A DNA stretch of 32,446 bases from Legionella norrlandica. GTDB lineage: Bacteria > Pseudomonadota > Gammaproteobacteria > Legionellales > Legionellaceae. A model generated the notes under the pieces. The model saw nothing but the letters and a program-made list of their open reading frames with translations, was not told the origin of the DNA and searched no databases. Positions 9,430 through 16,913 of this stretch are shown here, piece after piece. Every line of letters starts with the position of its first letter. Position 1 is the first letter of the stretch. Made by a program: the position numbers and the translations under genes. Where the stretch lies: positions 1-32,446 of the forward strand of contig NZ_JNCF01000027.1 in NCBI RefSeq assembly GCF_000770585.1, written 5' to 3'.

Positions 9430-9466
9430 TAAAGTGTGGTGACAACTGCTCCCCGGGTCCAATTTC

Positions 9467-11953
9467 ATGAAACTCCCTTTGAAAGAGCGAATAGCGCCAA
9501 GATACCTATATGTCAACCCAAAGACCAACATGGTTCACTTATTAATGCCTATCATGAGCGGCACTGAAATAGGTTTAGATAATACCTGTAAATCGGTCTA
9601 TTCGTTACAAGAGTTTTTTGGCCTTTTGGGAGCTAACAAACAAAGTACGGCACTGGGGATGCTAGAAGATTATAAAGATGCGTTGGCTTTTGATTTAAAA
9701 TACTGTCCTGATTCAAAAGAAAAAGAGCTCAAAGCAGCTCGTCTTTTGCAAATTAATACTTATCTAAGTCTTTTGAAATCAATTCAAAACGAGAAAGGCA
9801 TAACAGAGTCCTTGAAGAAAGTATTCCCCACCTATCCTGCGCCGTTGGAAAGCTTAATGCAGGCTAAAGAAGCGAATTTATACAGTGTGATATTAAGGCC
9901 AAAAGAGCAGGATGTTCAGTTGCGTACTACGGCGATTACCCCGGTATTTAGCGCCAACCATGACTGTCTGGTGCATGGCCTCATTGTCCTCAAAGACTCT
10001 TTACTGGGTAATACCTTATTGGATAGCTATAAGGACTTGGCTTTTACTCCTAAATCGAAGGAACAATTGATTGCACGTGTTTTATCAAAGTTTTCTGGCT
10101 CACCCGTTGATTTTGAACAGATTAGAGCAAAGTTAACTCAAGAAATCCATGATTATCTAGGCATTGAAGTGACTCTCAGTCAAACCCAAGGCACTCGTTA
10201 TGCGCCTTCTGTCCCCATGACTCAATCCTATCTGGATGAGCAATTGGCTATTGATGCTGACAATCTGGCCACGCACCTTGATTATATCAACGCATTATTA
10301 GAGTATTGCACACCTAATCTATTTGAAAGTCTTGAAGGTTCGCCCTTTTACATGATGAATGAGGCAGAGCGACTCTCTATCCTCACCCAGTTCTTTTTAG
10401 CAGAGCTTAATATCGCCTGCCGTACTCAAGGAGTAACCAATGCTGATTGGGGTCAGATTTTAGAAGCCAATTTTGAACTCATTAGCCACTTAGCCCAAAC
10501 AGTACAACACGCACTGGAACGAAGCTTCTCAGTAGAAGAAGCCTTGATAGATTATATGAATCGACACCAGGATGTCTTTCAATTAAAAAGCCCTATTCCT
10601 AAAGACAATATTCCAAAGCTGAAAGAACGATTTAAATCCCATTATGAACTTATCAAGGACTCCCCGCATTTTGACGAGTTTATGCTATTAAGCGAAAAGA
10701 AAGGGCTCTTTGTAACTCATCAGGGCTGTATTGTCACCCATTTTGCTCACTTTTTACAAACCAGCTTTTCCAATGAGGTATTGGATGAGCCTACACGAGC
10801 CTTCTTGCAAGCAGCCCAACAAGATTTTGAAACGGTGGATAAACCTGATAACGTCATCCCTCATAAAAATGACTTCATTCATGCAGACCTTAAAGAAGTA
10901 GAGCTTGATTTATCGAAAATGGATAACCATGCTTTGCAGGTTTTATATGAAGATATTAATCGCTATGAAGACCCCAAACTCAAAAAAACTCTGTTAACAC
11001 AATTCAAACAAGAACGTCCCGATTTTAAACCGAAAATTGATGCCAGACAGTTTTTACAACATGTGGCTTATGGGCAGCAAGACGAAGCAGAGGCACTACT
11101 GCAAAAAGAAGACCCACAACTGGCGCAAGAGCTTTTGAAAGCCGATAACATCGCATTCACCGACTACTCAGGCCGCACCTTTACCTGCACGGCCTATGAA
11201 TATGCCTATTGGGCTAAAGATTCTCATATGCAAAGGATGTTAGAGAAGCACATTAGACTTGATGAAGACACCAGACAATTTATTTTGGAACGAGTACAAC
11301 AAATAGAAGAACTTGTAAATCTTCCTCCAGACGCAGGACTTTTTGAACACCCCAAACCCCGAGGCTTGCACTATACCACTAGAGATGAACAAGGGAATAC
11401 TATTGACCATTGGGAAACGCATTTTGACCTGACCCCATTAAAAAGGGCATTAGAGCATTATGTGAAGGAGTATAATGAAAAGCCAAATAAATCTGGTGCG
11501 GATTGGGAACAACTCGATAAAATCTGGGTAGAAGAAGTGGGCCGTGCCCAACGTGATGTGCCTGCTCATATTGCGCAAGAGTACTGTCATCCGGACCGCT
11601 CTTTTGAGGATGTCACTAATAACCAAGCCTTATTGGATGCGACTAATCCAACCAACTTAAAACGACAACTCAAATTTCGTAAGTTGGATACTAATGAGTA
11701 TTATTTGTGGTTTACTCCCGACTCTTACTCGGTGGATTCTGGTCTTGGTTTTTCATTTGGTATATTACGGTGGAGGTACGATTGTAGACCTCGTGAGTGG
11801 TGGGCGGCTGGCGCCGGGGACATTGCATTTGCGGTCATCGATTTGAACGCACTAACGGCCATTGATGAGGTGAGGACTAGTGATCTTAAACAGTCCCTAG
11901 ACAATCTACGCCAACCATTAATCGTACAGGCATCCCAGTCCCACAGTACCTAG
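9467..11953 (+). CDS. Large effector-like protein with ankyrin-like segment, function unknown
   Basis: This 828-residue protein has no signal peptide or membrane span, and I do not recognise an enzymatic domain. Most of it is predicted helical and rich in charged residues. Around residues 525-595 it has a segment (ARQFLQHVAYGQQDEAEALL and TDYSGRTFTCTAYEYAYWAK). That segment resembles an ankyrin-like module which I recall from several Legionella paralogues of unknown function. The C-terminal part holds a tryptophan- and aromatic-rich region (YYLWFTPDSYS, RWRYDCRPREWWAAG) near residues 743-785. The start is uncertain: no ribosome binding site precedes ATG 9467, and the frame is open back to a TGA at 9440-9442. 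The gene sits between purA and IS remnants, so it belongs to accessory DNA. A translocated effector is plausible but unproven. Confidence 0.7.
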   Translation: MKLPLKERIAPRYLYVNPKTNMVHLLMPIMSGTEIGLDNTCKSVYSLQEFFGLLGANKQSTALGMLEDYKDALAFDLKYCPDSKEKELKAARLLQINTYLSLLKSIQNEKGITESLKKVFPTYPAPLESLMQAKEANLYSVILRPKEQDVQLRTTAITPVFSANHDCLVHGLIVLKDSLLGNTLLDSYKDLAFTPKSKEQLIARVLSKFSGSPVDFEQIRAKLTQEIHDYLGIEVTLSQTQGTRYAPSVPMTQSYLDEQLAIDADNLATHLDYINALLEYCTPNLFESLEGSPFYMMNEAERLSILTQFFLAELNIACRTQGVTNADWGQILEANFELISHLAQTVQHALERSFSVEEALIDYMNRHQDVFQLKSPIPKDNIPKLKERFKSHYELIKDSPHFDEFMLLSEKKGLFVTHQGCIVTHFAHFLQTSFSNEVLDEPTRAFLQAAQQDFETVDKPDNVIPHKNDFIHADLKEVELDLSKMDNHALQVLYEDINRYEDPKLKKTLLTQFKQERPDFKPKIDARQFLQHVAYGQQDEAEALLQKEDPQLAQELLKADNIAFTDYSGRTFTCTAYEYAYWAKDSHMQRMLEKHIRLDEDTRQFILERVQQIEELVNLPPDAGLFEHPKPRGLHYTTRDEQGNTIDHWETHFDLTPLKRALEHYVKEYNEKPNKSGADWEQLDKIWVEEVGRAQRDVPAHIAQEYCHPDRSFEDVTNNQALLDATNPTNLKRQLKFRKLDTNEYYLWFTPDSYSVDSGLGFSFGILRWRYDCRPREWWAAGAGDIAFAVIDLNALTAIDEVRTSDLKQSLDNLRQPLIVQASQSHST

Positions 11954-12082
11954 TCATTAATAGCCTCGCGGCAATTCCTGCTATATAGCTGTCAGTCAGA
12001 TCATCCTCAGTCCTGATCTTAGTGCTGCATGGACTGAGTCTGCCTAACAAGCCAAAAAGTGATCGCTTTTACCCTCTAAATC

Positions 12083-12389
12083 ACTCATGTTACGCACAAG
12101 AACTTGTAGTTTGACTAAAAAGCCTTAGAATTCCGCCCTTAATTTTAGGGAGGGAATACAATGGATATGCTTGATCTTTATAGTGATTAAGTCTAATCGC
12201 ACATTAGCTTTATCTGAAAACGATGCCAAAAACGGACGGTTCCAACAAGCAAGAGCACTAGAGCTTGAAGAGGATATGGCCCACATAGTCTGGCTTAGAG
12301 GCCTAGACTTCCCCGTGAGGCTCCTGAAAAAAGTATTCAAAAACGAAAACGGTTCAACAGGAATTCTCTATCTTGTTTCTAATGACATG
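12083..12389 (+). mobile_element. Decayed IS4-type insertion sequence, left end and transposase fragments
   Basis: The element begins with the word ACTCATGTTACGCAC (12083-12097), which recurs at the other remnant. A ribosome binding site (AGGGAGGG) and ATG at 12161 start MDMLDLYSD, the usual N-terminus of this Legionella transposase type as I recall it. The frame then breaks, and a fragment from the C-terminal half follows in a different frame: KSNRTLALSENDAKNGRF, then LDFPVRLLKKVFKNENGSTG and LYLVSNDM, ending near 12389. About 200 codons that should lie between are missing. It cannot be functional. Confidence 0.75.
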
Positions 12390-12451
12390 CTCAGTAGCGC
12401 CGAATCCACCTCGATTGCTGGACACAAATGCATCAATTCTCAGAACTAGTT

Positions 12452-12651
12452 TCCACAGATGTACTGAAAGAATTTATAAAAGAAAAAATGATTCCTTAGA
12501 TTTAATAAAATCAAATTATGGTGTTTTTGACAAGTTGCCCCCAGAATCTAAGAAAGAAGTCAATAAAATCAAAATGGAAATGGCAAAATACTGCCAAACA
12601 ATTATCGTAAAATTGGATGATAAATACCAGTTAGATTATATTTTAATCTAA
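12452..12651 (+). pseudogene. Remnant of an unidentified coding sequence
   Basis: An open frame reads through about 65 codons (FHRCTERIYK at its start, then KLPPESKKEVNKIKMEMAK, and DDKYQLDYILI before the TAA). No start codon with a ribosome binding site opens it, and it begins where the IS-derived sequence ends. It looks like the 3' end of a gene cut by the IS, or a chance frame. I do not recognise the product. Confidence 0.3.
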
Positions 12652-12677
12652 TTGGTCTAATTTAATATTTTCTTAAT

Positions 12678-12707
12678 AATTTTCAGGTACCATTGCACCT
12701 GAAAATT
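12678..12707 (+). terminator. 11-bp hairpin ahead of the two-repeat gene
   Basis: AATTTTCAGGT (12678-12688) and ACCTGAAAATT (12697-12707) pair perfectly over an 8-nt loop. It lies between the preceding gene remnant and the start of the next gene at 12731. It may terminate upstream transcription or form part of the leader of the next gene. Confidence 0.45.
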
Positions 12708-12730
12708 TAACCTAAAAGGAAAAAATTATT

Positions 12731-13378
12731 ATGGGAAATTATTATTATTATTATAGAAGACTCCTTAACTCAATCTATAAAATAAGTGATGAAGCTAAGC
12801 AAGATGATATCACTGAATTTAATGAAGAATACAAAAAACTACTTCAGCAAAATAAAGGTGATGAGTTTTTACGTTTCATCAAAAAAAATATAGATGCACA
12901 AAGAGCATCGGGAGTGCAGCTTTTTGGCACTATGGTTATTAATGGACAACAGGTGGAAACATTCCCGTTAGCTATTACATATATTGTTATGGATAAACTC
13001 AATGAAATGAATGGATTCAAAGCGAAAGTGGTTAGAAAACCAGGCCTATTTAATCCCTCTGATATGGATGTTTTTAGTTCGCTTTTAACTCAAATTTATA
13101 AAATCAATGATACACGAAATTACGATGATGTTAATAATTTTAAGAAGGGATATGATATGCTAGTCATTAGCGGAAAAGAAGAGCAGTTTTTAAACTACCT
13201 GAAGGATTCCCTTGATGGTGAAAAAGCAGAGGGAGTTTTACATTTTGGTGGTACATACATGAAAGAAGGTAAACCTATAGAAAAATTCCCATTGAAAGTT
13301 ACTTTTATTATCATGGATAAGCTCAATGAGATCATTGCAGCCAACGATGAAGCCAAAGCACGTCATGCAAGATACTAG
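12731..13378 (+). CDS. Hypothetical protein made of two tandem ~84-residue repeats
   Basis: This 215-residue protein is not recognised. It consists of two homologous halves. Residues about 11-94 (LLNSIYKISDEAKQDD to MDKLNEMNG) align with about 118-201 (LLTQIYKINDTRNYDD to MDKLNEII). Shared features are an IYKI-x-D opening, a helical middle with FLxxIKK or FLNYLKD, a glycine turn (GVQLFGT, GVLHFGG), an E-x-FPL strand and the closing IMDKLNE or VMDKLNE. There is no signal peptide or membrane span. A run of five TAT codons after Met-Gly-Asn makes an unusual poly-tyrosine N-terminus. The ribosome binding site is AAAAGGAAAAAATT. A strong terminator follows, so it is monocistronic. Its AT-rich composition and IS neighbours suggest acquisition. 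Confidence 0.75.
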   Translation: MGNYYYYYRRLLNSIYKISDEAKQDDITEFNEEYKKLLQQNKGDEFLRFIKKNIDAQRASGVQLFGTMVINGQQVETFPLAITYIVMDKLNEMNGFKAKVVRKPGLFNPSDMDVFSSLLTQIYKINDTRNYDDVNNFKKGYDMLVISGKEEQFLNYLKDSLDGEKAEGVLHFGGTYMKEGKPIEKFPLKVTFIIMDKLNEIIAANDEAKARHARY

Positions 13379-13409
13379 AAATTAACATAAGCTAAGAGCT
13401 ACTTTACTC

Positions 13410-13440
13410 AAGGCTGTTTTTCTTTGCAGCCTTCTTTTTT
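13410..13440 (+). terminator. Intrinsic terminator of the two-repeat gene
   Basis: AAGGCTG (13410-13416) and CAGCCTT (13427-13433) pair over a 10-nt loop and are followed by TTCTTTTTT. This is a good rho-independent terminator 31 bp after the stop codon. Confidence 0.8.
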
Positions 13441-13447
13441 GTGATTA

Positions 13448-13671
13448 ACTCATGTTACGCACGATCAGTTTTAAGCGGTCATATTTTTGAGCTCCTGCCA
13501 GGCAATTTGGTTTGTTCGAACAATGAGTTTGTACTTAATAGCAAAGTGATTTAAATGAGTTTTTACCTTCAAGAGTTCTAACTTGCAGTAGGCAATAATA
13601 GAAGCATAGATATGATTGCACTGAATTTTGATTGTACGAGTAGGCGACTTGGTTAAGTGTTGTAGTTCAAC
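13448..13671 (-). mobile_element. IS4-type transposase C-terminal remnant with IS end
   Basis: On the minus strand, 13671 to 13471 encodes the C-terminal 66 residues of an IS4-type transposase: KSPTRTIKIQCNHIYASIIA, AYCKLELLKVKTHLNHFA and IAWQELKNMTA before the stop. The IS terminus ACTCATGTTACGCAC follows at 13448-13462, the same word as at 12083. The N-terminal five-sixths of the element is missing, cut where a 12-bp inverted repeat begins at 13673. Confidence 0.8.
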
Positions 13672-13672
13672 T

Positions 13673-13718
13673 TTGATCTGACAGTGGGTGGTTTTTTATA
13701 AGGTGGCTGTCAGATCAA
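13673..13718. repeat. Perfect 12-bp inverted repeat at an IS breakpoint
   Basis: TTGATCTGACAG (13673-13684) and CTGTCAGATCAA (13707-13718) are exact inverted copies around 22 bp. The left copy begins one base from where the transposase remnant stops. They could be the joined ends of a second mobile element left after loss of its centre. A terminator is less likely, as no T-run follows the stem. Confidence 0.6.
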
Positions 13719-13769
13719 GAGTAAACACTACGAAGCGCTATACTCCATCAGTGTCACCTATCGTTTGTA

Positions 13770-14594
13770 TTAACTATTTTTCATGAGGCTTTTTATGCCA
13801 AAATATTTTAATAGATTATTCATTTCTACTAGTTGGGTGGCTATCTCATCTATTGTTTGAATAAGCCCTAGTATTTCATCCATTGCTTCTTCATCGCGAG
13901 CAAGCAGTTTATCAAGAACTTCTTTCAAACCTATTTCATTTTCTTTAAATCCAATGTAATCTGGATTGCTTATAAAAAAAGCATCTACTGCTACACCGGT
14001 TTTTAGATTTATGGTGAGTGAGAAAACAACATCAGTCGCCATAACGTTTTCACTTGCCATATCTTCAGGAAGCTTTGATAGATCGACTTTTGCTGAGACT
14101 AAAGCAGTAAGGGCAGTATAGTTACCTTCGCTATCCTTAGTAGTTGAGGTAATCACACTTCGCATGGAAATAGCATCCCCATAATCTTCATACTGTTCTT
14201 TTGCAATTTGCTCTAACATTTCTGATGCCATTGGAATCATCATATTAAGCTGTTCTTGTGGCAAGAGCTTGGTAAAATCTATTCCTACTGAGCTTTTAAT
14301 AATGGTTGTGGGAGATAATCCATTACCATAATCATAACTTAAGTTATCCAGTTTAACTTCGAAGATGTTTTGTGAACCAATCTTTTTATAAAACCCATTC
14401 ACAGCAACTTTCACGATACGTTCGGCATTAGTTTCTATTGCATTAAAAGTTAATTGCGCAGATGTTGTTTCATTTTGAAAAGGTGCAAGGATGTTTATTA
14501 CCTCTGAGTTCAATTGATCCAGAACATTGTTAGAAGCGAATGCTCCAGAGATAAGGGCAAGGCATAGCCCAAAAGAAAAAAGGGTCTTTTTCAT
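13770..14594 (-). CDS. Secreted or periplasmic hypothetical protein
   Basis: This 274-residue protein starts with a clear Sec signal peptide (MKKTLFSFGLCLALISGAFA, cleavage likely after ASA-like SGAFA-S). I chose ATG 14594 because GGAGACTTT precedes it; a longer frame from 14654 would bury the signal peptide. The mature part is acidic and mostly alternating strand-like and helical stretches (FNAIETNAERIVKVAVNGFY, TTIIKSSVGIDFTKLLPQEQ), with a helical C-terminus. I recognise no domain. It might be a periplasmic or exported protein of a Legionella-specific family. It lies alone between IS debris and argR. Confidence 0.75.
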   Translation of the reverse strand: MKKTLFSFGLCLALISGAFASNNVLDQLNSEVINILAPFQNETTSAQLTFNAIETNAERIVKVAVNGFYKKIGSQNIFEVKLDNLSYDYGNGLSPTTIIKSSVGIDFTKLLPQEQLNMMIPMASEMLEQIAKEQYEDYGDAISMRSVITSTTKDSEGNYTALTALVSAKVDLSKLPEDMASENVMATDVVFSLTINLKTGVAVDAFFISNPDYIGFKENEIGLKEVLDKLLARDEEAMDEILGLIQTIDEIATQLVEMNNLLKYFGIKSLMKNS

Positions 14595-14945
14595 AAAGTC
14601 TCCAAAAGTGTTTGTATGAGATTGGGATGGTGTTAGTCGACTGACGTTCTGCATAAGAATACCTCAATATTGTTATATTTAAGTATTCCTCGACACATAG
14701 TTACGTATTACATCAGCACCGGAGGAATCGAGAGTTGCGGAATAACCTAACTATTAAGTTTGGATAGACTATCGTACCTCACAACATAATTCAAGTAATT
14801 TAGGGGCGTGATTTAAAGTGCGGTTAAAAGTATTTTACCTTCAGCTGGGGAAAGCCGTATAAAAACTTTAGGAATGTTGCCTATTAATTTGCTCCCCAGC
14901 GCCGACGTACTGACTTGCTCGGGGTATTGTAAGTTAAAACTGCCG
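14595..14945. other. Intergenic region, no gene seen
   Basis: About 350 bp without a supported gene, upstream of the secreted hypothetical protein and downstream of argR. It contains an inverted repeat GCTGGGGA (14844-14851) and TCCCCAGC (14893-14900) with a long 41-nt loop, and stop codons in all frames. I see no RNA gene. Confidence 0.5.
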
Positions 14946-15402
14946 TTATGCGGCAAATAAATAAGGAAATTCTTTCCGTAAAATGTCATTCACTTTTTGT
15001 TGATAAGATTTGCTTTTAATAATGAGTAATACAGTGTCATCTCCCGCAATAGTACCTAAAATACCTGAATTTGAAGTTTCTTTGATACTGAATGAGACAT
15101 ATTTCCGATCTAAATAATAAGCAAGGCTGTTGGCGTTCCCAGGTGGTTTGCAAAATTATGAGCCCAAAGTCGGAAAATTGTATGTTAAGGACTAGAGGTA
15201 ATCCAGGCTGATTATAATCAATAACTTTATAATAACCTGAAACTTTTGCTATTTTCATTTTTTTCAAGCGACGGGATAGCGTCGCTTGGGGAATATCATA
15301 TCCTCTCTTTTTTAAACTGTGTTGTAAATCACTTTGTTCAGCAATGTTTTCAGTTTGTACTATCGATAAAATCATATCATCTAATAGTGAATTATGAGTC
15401 AA
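14946..15402 (-). pseudogene. argR: Arginine repressor ArgR, frameshifted
   Basis: The N-terminal winged-helix domain is intact (LTHNSLLDDMILSIVQTENI, SLKKRGYDIPQATLSRRLKK). The frame breaks around 15142-15146. The C-terminal arginine-binding and oligomerisation domain resumes in another frame (NANSLAYYLDRKYVSFSIKE, SGILGTIAGDDTVLLIIKSK) and ends KEFPYLFAA. Restoring two bases, for example AGGTGG to AGGGTGGG on the plus strand, gives a 152-residue ArgR, the family length. The likely start is TTG 15402 with an upstream GGAGAG; a longer frame reaches 15534 but has no homology there. ArgR binds arginine as a hexamer and represses at ARG boxes, several of which lie just upstream. Real loss or sequence error cannot be separated here. 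Confidence 0.85.
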
Positions 15403-15430
15403 TTTTGTCTCTCCATATAACCAGCGATTA

Positions 15431-15464
15431 TGAATATAAAATCTTTTGATTGAAATTATATTCA
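15431..15464. promoter_or_regulatory. Tandem ARG boxes (ArgR operator)
   Basis: TGAAATTATATTCA (15451-15464) matches the 14-bp ARG-box core TGAATwwwwATTCA at 13 of 14 positions. TGAATATAAAATCT (15431-15444) matches its first half well and lies exactly 20 bp away, close to the pair spacing used by ArgR. A further similar word, TGAATTTGTATCCA, is at 15520-15533. The boxes lie between argR and the divergent transporter operon. Confidence 0.65.
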
Positions 15465-15471
15465 CTTTTTC

Positions 15472-15501
15472 TTGACAACTCAAACTATGATCACTTATAT
15501 T
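15472..15501 (+). promoter_or_regulatory. Sigma-70 promoter of the arginine transport and synthesis operon
   Basis: A perfect TTGACA (15472-15477) is followed after 18 bp by TATATT (15496-15501), or after 17 bp by TTATAT. The start codon of the binding protein is at 15535. ARG boxes flank the promoter, so arginine-dependent repression is expected. Confidence 0.65.
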
Positions 15502-15534
15502 CATAAAACGAATAAAAATTGAATTTGTATCCAT

Positions 15535-16269
15535 ATGTATAAAATTTATATCTTATCATTAATTAGTTCCATTTTATTTATTTCAGGATGTAGTGGGCAA
15601 AAAGATAAAAATATTTTGCATTTTTCAACCTCTGCTGAATATCCACCTTTTGAATATGTAGAGTATGGAGAACTCAAAGGCTTTGATATTGATTTAGCAA
15701 AATTAATTGCAAAGGAATTAGGTAAAAAAGCCGTTTTTGACAATAGGCAGTTTAGCGCGGTGTTACCTGCAGTAAATTCAGGCCAGGATGATATTGCAAT
15801 AGCCACAATTACTATTACTGAAGAACGCAAGAAAAATTTTGATTTTTCCAATCCTTATTATTTTGAGGGTATGGCAGCTGTATTTCATGCTTCCCATCCT
15901 GTGATGGAACCCGATCAATTAAAGGGGAAGAAAATAGCTGTGCAACTTGGCAGTGTTATGGAAATTTGGCTTCATCAAAATTTTCCAGAAGCTGAAATTA
16001 CAGTTTTGGACAATAACAATCAAGCTATAGAAGCTTTAAACGTAGGTCATGTCGATGTGGTACTAATGGATGGTGCTCAAGGGAATGTTTATAGCAAAAA
16101 GCATCCAGGATTAACTTATTCAATAATCGCCAAGGCGCAAGATGGGTATGGTTTGGCTTTAAAGAAAGGTTCCCCTTTAACCGCTGAAATTAACTTGGCA
16201 TTAGAAAAAATCAAAGCGAAAGGGGAAATTCAAAAATTAGAATCTATTTGGTTAAAGGGTTCACTATGA
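15535..16269 (+). CDS. Amino-acid ABC transporter substrate-binding lipoprotein (probably arginine)
   Basis: This 244-residue protein is a family 3 solute-binding protein. It begins with a lipoprotein signal peptide whose lipobox is FISGC (Cys19). The family motifs follow: FSTSAEYPPFEYVEYGELKG, then FDIDLAKLIAKELG, and DNRQFSAVLPAVNSGQDDIA, ending with the typical IKAKGEIQKLESIWL. It captures a polar or basic amino acid in the periplasm. Its ARG-box promoter and the downstream argGHF genes point to arginine or citrulline. Its stop overlaps the permease start by 4 bp (ATGA). The L. pneumophila locus counterpart is, as I recall, an arginine-responsive transporter. Confidence 0.9.
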   Translation: MYKIYILSLISSILFISGCSGQKDKNILHFSTSAEYPPFEYVEYGELKGFDIDLAKLIAKELGKKAVFDNRQFSAVLPAVNSGQDDIAIATITITEERKKNFDFSNPYYFEGMAAVFHASHPVMEPDQLKGKKIAVQLGSVMEIWLHQNFPEAEITVLDNNNQAIEALNVGHVDVVLMDGAQGNVYSKKHPGLTYSIIAKAQDGYGLALKKGSPLTAEINLALEKIKAKGEIQKLESIWLKGSL

Positions 16270-16913
16270 CGGAATTTGTTCAAAATATTTTCTTTATAGG
16301 AAAAGGGATAGCCCTCACGTTGCAATTATTAATTGGAGGTATGCTCATAGGGATAGCGCTCGGAACATTATGGTCTATTGGCAGATATCAGGGAATTGCC
16401 TGTTTTTCTATAAATCGATTTATCTCCATAATGAGAGGAACTCCTTTGATCCTACAGTTAAGTTTCATTTATTTCTCATTCCCTTCTTTACTGGGGATGC
16501 GACCTAGCATTTTAATGGCAGGCATTATTGCTTTTGGTTTGAATAGTTCTGCTTATTTGGCCGAAATTTTAAGAGCAGGGATTGAAAGTTTGCCTAAAGG
16601 TCAATTTGAAGCAGCAGCTACCTTGCAAGTTCCAACGTTTTACCTATGGAAAGATATTATTTTGCCACAAGTAATAAAAAATATTTTTCCTGCGATAGTC
16701 AATGAAACAATCGCCTTATTAAAAGAAACCGCATTAATTTCTACTATTGGAGGTTTGGATTTAATGCGTCAGGCGCAGTCAGTGGCAGCACAACAGTTTA
16801 CCTATTTTATGCCTTTATGTATTGCAGGAATCTATTATTACGGTTTGGTCTTACTCATTGAATTACTTGGTAAGGTAGTTGAAAAAAGAGGAAATTATGT
16901 TGCAGGTCATTAA
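16266..16913 (+). CDS. Amino-acid ABC transporter permease
   Basis: This 215-residue integral membrane protein belongs to the HisM/HisQ permease family. Hydrophobic helices are spread through it. The EAA loop that contacts the ATPase is visible as EAAATLQVPTFYLWKDIILP, near residue 118. The start ATG 16266 overlaps the binding-protein stop. Only one permease gene is present, so the transporter would work with a permease homodimer. The gene overlaps the next one by 17 bp. Confidence 0.92.
   Translation: MTEFVQNIFFIGKGIALTLQLLIGGMLIGIALGTLWSIGRYQGIACFSINRFISIMRGTPLILQLSFIYFSFPSLLGMRPSILMAGIIAFGLNSSAYLAEILRAGIESLPKGQFEAAATLQVPTFYLWKDIILPQVIKNIFPAIVNETIALLKETALISTIGGLDLMRQAQSVAAQQFTYFMPLCIAGIYYYGLVLLIELLGKVVEKRGNYVAGH

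Noticed and set aside
15403-15534. Longer ArgR start at 15534
   Set aside because: The extra residues have no ArgR homology, would cover the ARG boxes and promoter, and a TTG with GGAGAG lies at the conserved N-terminus.
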